A DNA stretch of 64,000 nucleotides, taken from assembly GCA_041389725.1 (NCBI GenBank), contig JAWKRG010000008.1:62001-126000 (forward strand), written 5' to 3'. The position numbers were made by a program, and so were the translations under genes. How positions within the stretch are numbered: position 1 is the first letter of the stretch; the number at the start of each line of letters is the position of its first letter. The notes beneath the pieces were generated by a model, which did no database searches, was not told the DNA's origin, and saw nothing but the letters and a program-made list of their open reading frames with translations. The DNA comes from Polyangiaceae bacterium (GTDB lineage Bacteria > Myxococcota_A > Polyangia > Polyangiales > Polyangiaceae). Shown piece by piece: positions 9,340-19,845 of this stretch.

Positions 9340-11286
9340 ATGCAAGCCGCGCCCTTCCCAAGTGGTCCCCCTAGTGCTGGCACGGGCGGAATCGCGCTTC
9401 CGACTGCGGACGCGACCCGACCGCGGGTCGCAGGGCGACGTCTCCTCGCGTTGTGCCTGGGATCCCTTGGCGTGGTCTACGGCGACATCGGCACGAGTCC
9501 ACTGTACGCGCTCAGAGAGTGCTTTCACCCCGGGCACGGCGTGCCGCTCACTCCACCAAACGTGATGGGCGTGCTTTCGCTCGTGTCGTGGTCGCTGCTA
9601 ATGGTGATCTCACTCAAGTACTTGCTGTACGTGATGCGCGCCGACAATCGCGGCGAAGGCGGAGTGCTCGCTTTGATGGCCCTCGCCGAGTCGAGTTTGC
9701 CGAGGCGCAGTCGTGTGCGCGGGATTGTCATCCTGTTGGGGTTATTTGGCGCGGCGCTTCTGTACGGTGACGGCGTGATCACCCCCGCGATTTCCGTGCT
9801 CAGCGCGGTCGAAGGTCTGGAGGTGGCGGCGCCAGCGTTGGAGCACTTGGTCGTGCCGATTACGGTGTTCATCTTGGTGAGCCTCTTCCTGGTGCAGAAG
9901 CGTGGCACGGAGCGCATCGGCGCCGTTTTCGGTCCCCTGACGCTGGTCTGGTTCCTAGTGCTGGCCGCCCTCGGCGTCGCGCACATCGCGCGCGCCCCTG
10001 CGGTGCTTGCTGCACTGAGCCCGCACTTCGCAGTCGCCTTCCTGTTCTCTCATCGACTGCACGGAGTGCTGGTGCTTGGTGCAGTGTTCCTGGTCGTCAC
10101 CGGCGGCGAGGCCCTGTACGCTGACATGGGGCACTTTGGGCTGCGGCCCATCCGCTTGACGTGGTTTGCTTTGGTTTGGCCGGCGCTTCTCCTCAACTAC
10201 TTCGGGCAGGGGGCGCTGCTGCTCGAGCATCCCGACGCCATCGAAAACCCGTTCTTTCTCCTGGCGCCGGCCTGGATGGCCGCGCCGCTGACGTTGCTCG
10301 CGACTTGCGCAACCGTCATCGCGTCGCAGGCAGTGATCTCTGGCGCGTACTCGCTGACTCGGCAGGCCATGATGTTGGGCTACTGGCCTCGCATGCGCAT
10401 CGACCACACTTCGGCACACGAGATTGGCCAGATCTACCTGCCCGGGATCAATTGGATGCTCATGCTGGGAACCATCGGCTTGGTGATGGGATTCGGCTCG
10501 TCGTCGCGGCTTGCGGCGGCCTACGGCATCGCAGTCACGACGACGATGTTGATCACGTCGCTCCTCGCCGGTTTCGTCGCGCGTTATCGCTGGGGGTGGG
10601 GAACGATGGCTTGTCTGGTGCTGACGGGGCTGCTCTTGTCTGTGGAAGCGTCGTTCTTCAGTGCGAACGTCAGCAAGGTCGCCCAGGGCGGATGGTTCGC
10701 GCTGGGCGTTGCCGTAGTGGTGCTGACGGTGATGACCACCTGGCGCGCCGGGCGCCAGTTGCTCGCGCGGCGCGTCCAAGCTGGGCTCGTCCCGTTGGAG
10801 GACTTCGTGGAGTTGATGACCGTAGAGCCGACCACGCGAGTCCCCGGTGCGGCCGTGTTCATGACCAGCAACCAAGGCGTAGCGCCCCCAGCGCTGATGC
10901 ACAACTTCATCCACAATCACGCCGTCCACGAAAAGGTCCTATTGCTCACAGTGGTGACGGAGTCGAGTTCCACCGTAGACGACGACAAGCGGGTCGAGGC
11001 GCGTTCGCTTGGCCACGGCTTCGTCAGTGTGGTCGCGCACTACGGCTTCATGGAGTCACCGGACGTGCTTCGCCTCTTCGCACGGCCCGACGTCCCCCAT
11101 CTCGCCATCGACTACACGACCTTCTTCATCGGCAACGAAGTCGTATTGGCCGAGGGAGGCGAGGGCATGTCGCGGTGGCGGGGGGCGCTCTTCGCGTTTC
11201 TCGCGCGAAACGCCGTGCGCCCCACGCGATTCTTCAACATACCGACCGAGCGCGTGATGGAGATAGGTGCCCAGGTCGAAGTGTGA
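9340..11286 (+). CDS. kup: KUP/HAK/KT family potassium uptake protein
   Basis: The ATG at 9340 gives 648 residues, close to the usual Kup length; the frame is open upstream but not Kup-like. The family signature LGVVYGDIGTSPLYALRECF follows a short N-terminal tail. About twelve transmembrane helices and the Kup motifs GGEALYADMGHFG, LLLNYFGQGALLLEHP and SQAVISGAYSLTRQAMMLGYWPR (in overlapping pieces) are present. A cytoplasmic C-terminal domain of about 170 residues completes it. It should import K+ with H+ across the inner membrane. The last 45 bp are partly duplicated downstream, and a hairpin lies in the leader. Confidence 0.95.
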   Translation: MQAAPFPSGPPSAGTGGIALPTADATRPRVAGRRLLALCLGSLGVVYGDIGTSPLYALRECFHPGHGVPLTPPNVMGVLSLVSWSLLMVISLKYLLYVMRADNRGEGGVLALMALAESSLPRRSRVRGIVILLGLFGAALLYGDGVITPAISVLSAVEGLEVAAPALEHLVVPITVFILVSLFLVQKRGTERIGAVFGPLTLVWFLVLAALGVAHIARAPAVLAALSPHFAVAFLFSHRLHGVLVLGAVFLVVTGGEALYADMGHFGLRPIRLTWFALVWPALLLNYFGQGALLLEHPDAIENPFFLLAPAWMAAPLTLLATCATVIASQAVISGAYSLTRQAMMLGYWPRMRIDHTSAHEIGQIYLPGINWMLMLGTIGLVMGFGSSSRLAAAYGIAVTTTMLITSLLAGFVARYRWGWGTMACLVLTGLLLSVEASFFSANVSKVAQGGWFALGVAVVVLTVMTTWRAGRQLLARRVQAGLVPLEDFVELMTVEPTTRVPGAAVFMTSNQGVAPPALMHNFIHNHAVHEKVLLLTVVTESSSTVDDDKRVEARSLGHGFVSVVAHYGFMESPDVLRLFARPDVPHLAIDYTTFFIGNEVVLAEGGEGMSRWRGALFAFLARNAVRPTRFFNIPTERVMEIGAQVEV

Positions 11287-11342
11287 CTCGACCCGCTCGA
11301 GCGCGTGATGGAGATAGCCGCCCAGGTCGGGCTGTGACTCGA
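11247..11342 (+). repeat. Tandem duplication of the kup 3' end
   Basis: The 45 bp at 11247-11291, including the stop codon, recur at 11298-11342 with a few changes. The 51-bp offset keeps the frame. Copy 1 encodes ERVMEIGAQVEV-stop; copy 2 would encode ERVMEIAAQVGL-stop. The second copy therefore lies as untranslated tail unless the first stop is read through. Confidence 0.85.
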
Positions 11343-11359
11343 ACGACGACTCGAATGCC

Positions 11360-11806
11360 CTAGCTCGCCGCCTGGGCGGCCATTCGCTTCTGCATTTCCT
11401 CGGGCGAAACGTCCTCGGTGTGGGTCGCGATCTGCCACAGGTTGCCCCAGGGGTCCTCGATCATGCCCCAGCGGTCGCCCCAGAACATGTCGGCGACGGG
11501 CATCTTCACTTTGGCGCCGGCCTTCTCTGCCGCGGCGACGACGCTGTCGACATCGGGAACGTAGACGAACAGGTTCGATTGCGTCGGCTTGGCAAAGCCC
11601 GGTATGTCCGAGCAAAACACCGCGACGCCGCCAATGCGAAAGAACCCGTGCATCACGCCCTTGCCGTCAGGTCCGGGCATGAGGTTCACGTCATTGGCGT
11701 CGAACGCAGCTTTCGCGAACGCGACGAGCGCATGGGCGTCCGGAACCACCAATTGTGTGATGACAGCGGACAACCCTGTGGGAATGTGGTGACTGGCCTT
11801 TGGCAT
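11360..11806 (-). CDS. VOC (glyoxalase/bleomycin resistance) family protein, PhnB-like
   Basis: The 148-residue product starts at the ATG preceded by GAGGAG; the frame continues upstream but that part is not family-like. A beta-alpha-beta-beta-beta VOC module is visible: VITQLVVPDAHALVAFAKAAF at the start, and WGDRWGMIEDPWGNLWQIATH at the end, typical of PhnB-type members. The enzymatic activity cannot be assigned. It is divergent, with a gap of under 100 bp, from an AraC-type regulator that may control it. Confidence 0.85.
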   Translation of the reverse strand: MPKASHHIPTGLSAVITQLVVPDAHALVAFAKAAFDANDVNLMPGPDGKGVMHGFFRIGGVAVFCSDIPGFAKPTQSNLFVYVPDVDSVVAAAEKAGAKVKMPVADMFWGDRWGMIEDPWGNLWQIATHTEDVSPEEMQKRMAAQAAS

Positions 11807-11899
11807 GGGAACTCCTCGATGAGTGACGTCCGCGTCGTAGCACGCGGAGGGAGCGTTCCGCAGATGGCGAAAGTGACATTCTTCGGTTACAAACGTGCC

Positions 11900-12913
11900 A
11901 TGGGTGGCTTGCGTCCTCTTCGAGTTCAGTTGCTCGCCTTCCAAGATTGTACGGCCATCGTCCCCGTGGGCTTGTTCGACCTGCTGCGCAAGTCGATCGA
12001 GCTATCACAAGTCGGGCCCGACGATGCGTCTCGCCGTCGCGTCGACTTGTCTCTCATCGCAGTGGGGCGCGGTCGCAAGGTGACTGCGGCGGGTGGCCTC
12101 GAGCTGAGTTGTGATGGCGCACTGGCGGATACCGCGCCCGGCGACGCCGTGGTGGTTCCGGCCTTGGACCCGGACGTGATGCACAGCCTCGAGCGCAACC
12201 AGCAAGTCGTGCCCTGGCTAAGGCAGGCACATCACGCGGGCAGCGACGTGCTGAGCGCTTGCACCGGCGCTTTCGCCTTGGCGGAAGCGGGCCTGCTCGA
12301 CGGCCGAAGGGCGACCACTCATTGGGCCTTCCAGCAAGACCTTCAGCAGCGATATCCGCGTGTGAAGGTCGAGCATCAGGCCATTCTGGTCGATCAAGGC
12401 CGCATCGTCACCGCGGGCGGCGCGACCTCGTTCATCAACCTCGCGCATTTCTTGGTCGAGCGCCTGCTGGGCCAAGGGATCGCTCGCGCCGCCTCGCAGA
12501 TGTTTCTGATCGACGCGAACAAGGCACCGCAGGGCGCCTACGCCGTGTTTTCCAGCCAGAAGCGCCACGGGGACGAAGCCGTATTGCGCGCACAAGAGTT
12601 GATCGAGGCAAGTCCGGCCGGTGTGCCCGCCATGGACCAGTTGGCGCATGCCGTCGCTCTGAGCCGGCGCACTTTCGCGCGGCGCTTCCTGGCGGCGACG
12701 GGCAACACTCCACGCGAATACGTCCAGCGCGTGCGCATGGAAGCAGCGAAGCGAGCGTTGGAAGATGGCAAGTCCGTGGCCGAGACCGCAGAGCGCGTCG
12801 GCTACGGAGATCCAGTCGCGTTTCGCAAGATCTTCGTCCAGGTGGTGGGCTTGACACCTGCCGAGTACCGCGCCCGCTACGGTCCCCGACACCACCCCGC
12901 TTGGCAGAGTTGA
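11900..12913 (+). CDS. GlxA-type AraC family regulator (DJ-1/PfpI + AraC HTH)
   Basis: The start at 11900 gives 337 residues; an in-frame ATG at 11864 would add 12 and is also possible, with GGAGGG 12 nt upstream of it. The N-terminal half is a class I glutamine-amidotransferase-like (DJ-1/PfpI) fold with the nucleophile-elbow region VLSACTGAFALAEAGLLDGR and TTHWAF. The C-terminal half has two AraC HTHs (LAHAVALSRRTFARRF and VAETAERVGYGDPVAFRKIF). This matches GlxA-like transcriptional activators. It is divergent from the VOC gene at 11360-11806. Confidence 0.9.
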   Translation: MGGLRPLRVQLLAFQDCTAIVPVGLFDLLRKSIELSQVGPDDASRRRVDLSLIAVGRGRKVTAAGGLELSCDGALADTAPGDAVVVPALDPDVMHSLERNQQVVPWLRQAHHAGSDVLSACTGAFALAEAGLLDGRRATTHWAFQQDLQQRYPRVKVEHQAILVDQGRIVTAGGATSFINLAHFLVERLLGQGIARAASQMFLIDANKAPQGAYAVFSSQKRHGDEAVLRAQELIEASPAGVPAMDQLAHAVALSRRTFARRFLAATGNTPREYVQRVRMEAAKRALEDGKSVAETAERVGYGDPVAFRKIFVQVVGLTPAEYRARYGPRHHPAWQS

Positions 12914-13087
12914 CGGTGCCCGACCGTTACTCGAGCGTGGAAGTCAGGGTACTTGCCCCCCAACTGACGCATTCGGTGCGGCCAGCTGTGCGCCCCCCTC
13001 TGCACGCCCCGCGTCTGTGTACCCAGCGTCCGCGCGCCCCGACGCCCTTGCAGTGCGCGTGCACCCGCGCGTGCTATAGCAGCGCCC

Positions 13088-13996
13088 ATGCTGCGCGGTG
13101 GATGGTTGGTGGGTTTCGGTTTGCTGGCGATGGCCTGCGGGGGCTCCAGTACGAACGATGGTGGCAGCAGCACTGGTGGCGTCGGAGCGAACGGCGGTGC
13201 CGGGGCGGGCGCGACTGGCGGCACCGCCGGTGACGGCGGCGCTGTGACCGGTGGCAGTTCTGGGGGAGGGGGCTTGCTCACCGGCGGGAGCAGCGGCGTT
13301 GGCGGTAGCTCGGGCGCCGGCGGTCTGCTCACCGGCGGTACGGGCGGAAGCTCTGGGAGTGGCGGGTTGCCGACGGGTGGCACGGGCGGCGTGTCCAGTG
13401 GTGGAACTTCCGGAACGGGTGGCAGTGGCGGTTTTGGCTGGCCGAAGTGCGAGGGGCGAAGCTATTGCGATTGTGTCGCCGAGGCGACTTGCGCGGTCTC
13501 CGCCGAAGCGTGTTTCTGTCCCTGTGGCGCCGAGCCATGCGCGCCGAACTGCACGTGTGCGTGCGGTGGCGGCAAGTACTTGGGCTGTGTCCCGGGCAAG
13601 GCGGTCTCGCCGGATGACATGGTGGGGATCTGGCTGATCGGATGGTCCGGCGGACTGAACCACTACTCCTGGGTGCGACTGAACTCGGACTTCTCTGCTG
13701 ACTTCCTCGACGGCGCCGGCATGCTGGGGAACGCGCCCTGGTGGCCTTGCAGCGGCAAGGGCTCCTGGCAGTTCACCGCCAAGATCAGCACATTCTCGGT
13801 CAGTCTGCCGGCGGCGTGCGGCAGCAAGATGGAGATCTACTCCCTCGACAACATGAAGGCGCCCGTCAGCTATCCCAAGGGAGCGCTCTATTCCGCGAGT
13901 GCCGAGAACAACGTCACCATGCAAATCCTCGAGGCGTACAAGTTCCCAGCCGCTCAATGCAATGCAAGCATGACGAGCTGCACGGATCCGCTCTAG
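13088..13996 (+). CDS. Tethered lipoprotein with Gly-rich linker and Cys-rich segment
   Basis: The 302-residue protein has a short signal peptide ending in lipobox LAMAC. A Gly/Ser/Thr-rich linker of about 100 residues follows (GGSSTGGVGANGG type). Next comes a Cys-rich stretch (CEGRSYCDCVAEATCAVS, then CFCPCGAEPCAPNCTCACGGG) and a globular C-terminal domain with WLIGWSGGLNHYSWVRL. The last part resembles a small lipocalin- or calycin-like barrel (GSWQFTAKISTFSVSLP), but no family was recognised. It is probably on the outer membrane surface. The 174-bp gap upstream holds no recognised element. Confidence 0.75.
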   Translation: MLRGGWLVGFGLLAMACGGSSTNDGGSSTGGVGANGGAGAGATGGTAGDGGAVTGGSSGGGGLLTGGSSGVGGSSGAGGLLTGGTGGSSGSGGLPTGGTGGVSSGGTSGTGGSGGFGWPKCEGRSYCDCVAEATCAVSAEACFCPCGAEPCAPNCTCACGGGKYLGCVPGKAVSPDDMVGIWLIGWSGGLNHYSWVRLNSDFSADFLDGAGMLGNAPWWPCSGKGSWQFTAKISTFSVSLPAACGSKMEIYSLDNMKAPVSYPKGALYSASAENNVTMQILEAYKFPAAQCNASMTSCTDPL

Positions 13997-14032
13997 TCGG
14001 CAGCGGATCAAGTTGCACGGATACTCGCGGTC

Positions 14033-14389
14033 CTACGGCGCTTTGGCCAAGCGGAACACCAGTCCTCCAGGCGCCTGAAGGTAATGGTGGGTGCGATCGA
14101 CGTATTCGAACTCGCGCCCGCCGAGTTCCGTCAGGCGAGTCAGGGCCGCGGCAACGTCTTCGACGACGAGTTCGAGCCAGGGCGCCTTCATGGCCTGCTC
14201 GGCGGACAGTGCCTCGCCGGCCTCCACCCAATAGATCCCGATGTTGAAACCGTCGTCGAGAACGTAGACATCGAGTTCGGGCAGAACTGACTTCGCCTCA
14301 GCTCCCAGTCCGCTGACGAAGAATTCGTGCGTGGCAGCGCGCTGTGCGCGGTCCACGGAAAGCTTCATGTTCTTGCCGAGTGTGGTCAT
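14033..14389 (-). CDS. VOC family protein
   Basis: The 118-residue single-domain VOC protein starts at an ATG after GAGGACGG. Visible are the first beta-alpha unit and a C-terminal LVVEDVAAALTRLTELGGREF followed by HHYLQAPGGLVFRLAK, typical of the second half of a glyoxalase-fold monomer that dimerises. The substrate is unknown. It lies 11 bp downstream of the lipoprotein gene starting at 15276 and is probably in the same operon. Confidence 0.8.
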   Translation of the reverse strand: MTTLGKNMKLSVDRAQRAATHEFFVSGLGAEAKSVLPELDVYVLDDGFNIGIYWVEAGEALSAEQAMKAPWLELVVEDVAAALTRLTELGGREFEYVDRTHHYLQAPGGLVFRLAKAP

Positions 14390-14400
14390 GGTCCGTCCTC

Positions 14401-15276
14401 CTACCACTGATGCCAGTCGGTGGAAGCGTACACGCCCAGGGTTGGCGCTGCCGAGAACAGCGTGGCGAAAGCTGCCTGGAAGTTCGGATCCTGGTACAGC
14501 GTCTCCAGGTTCGTGGTGTCGCTCCAAACGTCCACGGCGAGGAACTCTTGCGGGTCCGCGCGACCAATGCATGCGACGTGGGCGATGTCCCCGGCCTGCG
14601 TCGCGGCTGCTTCGCCGCCTTGCGCGACTGCGTTGTGCTGTTGGCGCGCCATGGCGGTGTCGGACTCCTTGAGCTTGCCACGCACCACCACGTACACCCG
14701 ATTCTGTCCCTTGCCCGCGGTGAGGGCGCCCCAGCCGTGCCAATCGCTGGGACAGGCGAAGCTCTCGAGCACGAGCGGTGCAGCGATCAGCGTGGCGAAG
14801 CCCTGCTGTAGTGTCGGATTCGAGTAGAAGGCGTCCATGTTGCCGTCGGTCTGCCAGCGGTCGACAGCAAGGAATTCGTTCTCGGTCGTGCCCAAGAGGG
14901 TGGTGCCCAAGAACGCGTCGTGGCCAATGTCGCCGGCTTGCTTCGCTGGCGCCTCGCCAGCCTGCGCGATCTGATCGTGGGTGGTCTTGGACTCGGCGAG
15001 CGTGCTCGCCAATAGGGTGCCCCGCACCATCGCGACGTACTGAATCTGCACGTTCGCGCCGCCTGTGCCTGCTCCGCCAGAGATGCCTGCGCTGCCACCG
15101 CTGGCAGCGCTGCCAGCGCTGCCGGCGTTGCCCGCCGCGCCGCCGGATGCGCCAGACCCTGCGGCACCACCGGTGGCCGCCGCAGAGCTGCTGTCGTCGT
15201 CACCGCAGCCCAACATCCCGGCGCTCGTCCACGCCACCATTGCCGTCACAGCCCACATCCGTCCCATCACTTTCAT
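14401..15276 (-). CDS. Lipoprotein with two tandem ABM-like (dimeric alpha/beta barrel) domains
   Basis: The start at 15276 follows GGAGG; the 291-residue product has lipobox GMLGC (Cys24) and a Gly/Ala/Ser linker. Two homologous halves of about 100 residues follow. One runs from QYVAMVRGTLLAS to CPSDWHGWG, the other from RVYVVVRGKLKES to STDWHQW. Shared landmarks are QAGDI(G/A)H, EFLAVD and a closing DWH. Each half looks like an antibiotic biosynthesis monooxygenase-type ferredoxin fold, so the protein may fold as an internal pseudo-dimer. Catalysis is unproven. It is divergent from the AraC-type gene at 15401. Confidence 0.7.
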   Translation of the reverse strand: MKVMGRMWAVTAMVAWTSAGMLGCGDDDSSSAAATGGAAGSGASGGAAGNAGSAGSAASGGSAGISGGAGTGGANVQIQYVAMVRGTLLASTLAESKTTHDQIAQAGEAPAKQAGDIGHDAFLGTTLLGTTENEFLAVDRWQTDGNMDAFYSNPTLQQGFATLIAAPLVLESFACPSDWHGWGALTAGKGQNRVYVVVRGKLKESDTAMARQQHNAVAQGGEAAATQAGDIAHVACIGRADPQEFLAVDVWSDTTNLETLYQDPNFQAAFATLFSAAPTLGVYASTDWHQW

Positions 15277-15400
15277 GACAACCTCCGTGTGCAGAGACTG
15301 CAGTCTGGCGAGAACCCTCACCACTCACGTTCGTCCCGAAGACCCCCACGATCGTCCGCGGTGGTCGCACGGCACGCCAGGGCGAGATATCGTTGTCTTG

Positions 15401-16333
15401 GTGGACACACTTTCCACGATCCTTCGCTCGATCCGCCTGCAGACGGCCATCGTCTCGCGAGGCCACTACACGGATCCCTGGGGTGTGTTCACCCGCGGTG
15501 CAGCCAAGCCGATCTTCCACGCAATCGTCCGGGGCGAGTGCCTCGCTCGTCTCGATCGCAAAGAGAGCGGAGTCGTTCTGCGCGCGGGTGACGTCGTCGT
15601 GTTGCCGCAGGGCGTCCAGCACACCCTGGCAAGTGGCCCCGGGGTCGAGCCGATCCACGTGAGCGAGGTGGCCGCGAAGAAGAACTCGATGGGCGTTCCG
15701 CTCTTGCGTCATGGGGGGCGCGGCAGCGAGACGTACATCGTCTGCGGTACATTTCATCTAGACCATGAAGCCGCCAACTCGCTCTTCGATCTGATGCCGC
15801 CCCTCATTCATCTGCGCCCGGATCAGCCCGAGTTGGTACGCTGGATGGGCAGCACCCTGGACTTGCTCGACAACGAGATCTCGAACGGCGGTCCGGGATC
15901 CGAAACCGTCGTGGCCCGTCTCACGGACTTGCTCGTCGTGCAGTTGCTGCGCCAATACGCGCGCAACCCTGCCGTTCCGGTAGCGGGGTGGCTCGCGGCC
16001 GTGCACGACGATCAGATCGGACGCGCCTTGGCGCTCATTCACTCGGACCCCGGCGGGGATTGGAGCGCGACCAAGCTCGCAGCAGCGGTTGGTTTGAGCC
16101 GAACGCGCTTCTTCGAGCGTTTCACCGGCCTCGTCGGCGAGCCTCCATCCCGATACCTCGCGCGCTGGCGCGCCACGGCTGCAGCCGACTTGATTCGGCG
16201 GCGCGAGCTGAGCACCGCCGAACTGGCCGGGCTGGTGGGCTATGCGTCGGAGTACGCCTTCGGTCGCGTGTTCCGACGCTACTTGGGCGTGAGCCCTGCC
16301 GAGTATCGTCGTCGCGTGCGCGCCCCGCAGTGA
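15401..16333 (+). CDS. AraC family regulator with N-terminal cupin domain
   Basis: I chose the GTG at 15401 because the family begins with a segment like VDTLSTILRSIRLQ; the frame is open further upstream but overlaps the divergent lipoprotein gene. The 310-residue product has a cupin ligand domain (IFHAIVRGECLARL, LRAGDVVVLPQGVQHTL) and two C-terminal AraC HTHs (LAAAVGLSRTRFFERF and LAGLVGYASEYAFGRVFRRY). The likely target is the divergent ABM-like lipoprotein/VOC pair. Confidence 0.88.
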   Translation: MDTLSTILRSIRLQTAIVSRGHYTDPWGVFTRGAAKPIFHAIVRGECLARLDRKESGVVLRAGDVVVLPQGVQHTLASGPGVEPIHVSEVAAKKNSMGVPLLRHGGRGSETYIVCGTFHLDHEAANSLFDLMPPLIHLRPDQPELVRWMGSTLDLLDNEISNGGPGSETVVARLTDLLVVQLLRQYARNPAVPVAGWLAAVHDDQIGRALALIHSDPGGDWSATKLAAAVGLSRTRFFERFTGLVGEPPSRYLARWRATAAADLIRRRELSTAELAGLVGYASEYAFGRVFRRYLGVSPAEYRRRVRAPQ

Positions 16334-16355
16334 ATCGTCGCGCCGGGTGGCAGCA

Positions 16356-18050
<1,695 letters not shown>

Positions 18051-18236
18051 GGCCGATAGCCTACACCGCGTCCAGACTCAGCCCAACCCGGCCGTTGGCT
18101 TCAGTGGAACCCCGACTGACAGCGGAACCCCGCCGGCCGCTGCCCTGGAAAAATCCGTATGACCGCTGTCCAAAGCGGCCGTGCTCGCACGTCATCGGAA
18201 TGGCTGGCACACTTGCCCGCCGCGAAAGGAAGAGAA

Positions 18237-18569
18237 ATGCCGAAGTTCTTGTGTCTGCAGCGCGCACTGCCCGGTGGAAAGGGCGAGAAGCCAAGTCCCG
18301 CACAAATGCAGGAGATGTACGCGCGATTCAACGAGTGGAAGGAGAAGTTCAAGGACAACATCGCCGATCTGGGCGGCCGCCTCGGATCGGGGATGTTGGT
18401 AGCGGGCGCCGCGCTCGATGGCCCCGTCGTCGAGGTCAAGGAACTCGTCGGCGGCTACATGATCGTGTCCGCCGAGAACCTGGAACAGGCGATCGAGATC
18501 GCGCGTGGCTGCCCAGGCTTGGTGACTCCGGGATCCGGAGTCGAGGTTCTCGAGATTCGAACGGGTTGA
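18237..18569 (+). CDS. YCII-related (DGPF) protein
   Basis: The 110-residue protein starts at the ATG after GAAAGGAAGAG. It shows the YCII/DGPF ferredoxin-like fold: MPKFLCLQRALPGG at the start, LVAGAALDGPVVEVKE in the middle and VGGYMIVSAENLEQAIEIA near the end. Its stop overlaps a TTG start of the sigma-factor gene, so the two are coupled. YCII/DGPF proteins are a known genomic partner of ECF42 sigma factors. Its biochemical role is not established. Confidence 0.85.
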   Translation: MPKFLCLQRALPGGKGEKPSPAQMQEMYARFNEWKEKFKDNIADLGGRLGSGMLVAGAALDGPVVEVKELVGGYMIVSAENLEQAIEIARGCPGLVTPGSGVEVLEIRTG

Positions 18570-19831
18570 GCGCGCCGGAGCTCGTCGAGCACTTCTTTCG
18601 GCACGAGTACGGTCGCCTGGTCGCGACTCTTTCGCGTCGTGTCGGAGTCCAGCATCTCGAGGCCGTCGAAGACGCGGTGCAGTCCGCGCTGATGGCGGCC
18701 GTCGAGACCTGGACCCGCGCCGCGGTGCCTGACAAGCCGGTCGCCTGGCTGTTTCGAGTTGCCAGCAACGCGCTTCAGGATGAACTGCGATTCGGCGCGC
18801 GCCGTGGGCGCATCCTCGCAGACCACGCCGCCGCGGAGCTGACCAACGCTCAGGAATGTGCGACGCGGCAGGGCGAAGAGCCGTTGTTCGAGGCCGAGGT
18901 CCAAGACGATCTGCTCCGCATGTTGTTCGTCTGTTGTGACGACGCCGTCCCGCGGGACGCCCAGCTGGTGCTGGCCCTGAAGACCCTGTGCGGCTTCGAA
19001 GTTCGCGAAATCGCGCATCGTCTCTTTCTGACCGAGGCGGCGGTCTACAAGCGCCTGGAGCGGACGCGAACACGCTTGCGCAGCCGCGCACCCGAGATGT
19101 GCGAGCTCGACCCCGCGCAGTGCGCGCCGCGCCTCGGCGCCGTTCAGCAGATCCTGTATCTACTCTTCACCGAAGGCTATCTGTCGAGCCACGCCGAACT
19201 CTCGATTCGCCGTGAGCTCTGCGACGAGGCCATCCGGCTGACCCGGCTGCTGGCGGAGCACGCGGTGGGCCAGACGCCCGAGACCTTCGCGCTGTTGGCG
19301 CTGATGAACCTGAACGCTGCGCGCCTCGGCGCTCGTAGCGACGAAGCGAGTGGCCTACTTCTGCTGGACGAGCAAGACCGCGAGCTTTGGGATCCGCAGC
19401 AGATCCAGGAAGGCCTGACCTGGCTCGCTCGGTCGGCTCAGGGCGACGTGTTCTCGCGCTATCACGCCGAGGCCGGCATCGCCGCGGAGCACTGCCTGGC
19501 TTCGTCCCTCGAAGCGACGCGCTGGGATCGCATCGTCGACTGCTACGAAATCCTGCAGCGCAGCTCACCGTCGCCGCTGCACCAACTGGGACACGCCGTG
19601 GCCCTGGCCGAGTGGAAAGGGCCGGCTGCAGGCCTCGAACTGCTGCAGGGGCTCGCGCCGCCTACTTGGCTCGCGGGCTCGTACATGTGGTCGGCGGTAC
19701 TGGCAGACTTGCATCGTCGGCAGGGGCAAACCGAACTCGCCGAACTCCACGCCGACAATGCACTCGAGGCGGCGCCAACCCCCGCCATCCGCACGCTACT
19801 TGCGAGACGCCTGGGGCTGAGCGAGACGTGA
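18566..19831 (+). CDS. ECF sigma factor with long C-terminal helical extension (ECF42-like)
   Basis: The TTG at 18566 overlaps the preceding stop (TTGA) and gives 421 residues. Sigma region 2 spans about 5-90 (FRHEYGRLVATLSRRVG, VEDAVQSALMAAVETW) and region 4 has GFEVREIAHRLFLTEAAVYKRL. A C-terminal extension of about 230 residues follows, beginning LYLLFTEGYLSSH (DUF6596-type) and continuing with TPR-like helices. That layout and the YCII partner match ECF42, where the extension substitutes for an anti-sigma factor as the control element. The signal is unknown. Confidence 0.88.
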   Translation: MSAPELVEHFFRHEYGRLVATLSRRVGVQHLEAVEDAVQSALMAAVETWTRAAVPDKPVAWLFRVASNALQDELRFGARRGRILADHAAAELTNAQECATRQGEEPLFEAEVQDDLLRMLFVCCDDAVPRDAQLVLALKTLCGFEVREIAHRLFLTEAAVYKRLERTRTRLRSRAPEMCELDPAQCAPRLGAVQQILYLLFTEGYLSSHAELSIRRELCDEAIRLTRLLAEHAVGQTPETFALLALMNLNAARLGARSDEASGLLLLDEQDRELWDPQQIQEGLTWLARSAQGDVFSRYHAEAGIAAEHCLASSLEATRWDRIVDCYEILQRSSPSPLHQLGHAVALAEWKGPAAGLELLQGLAPPTWLAGSYMWSAVLADLHRRQGQTELAELHADNALEAAPTPAIRTLLARRLGLSET

Positions 19832-19845
19832 GCCCGCGCGCGCGC

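Noticed and set aside
12944..14011. A 355-codon reverse frame rich in Ala, Arg and Thr
   Set aside because: It is the complement of the Gly-rich linker lipoprotein; low-complexity GC sequence keeps both strands open.
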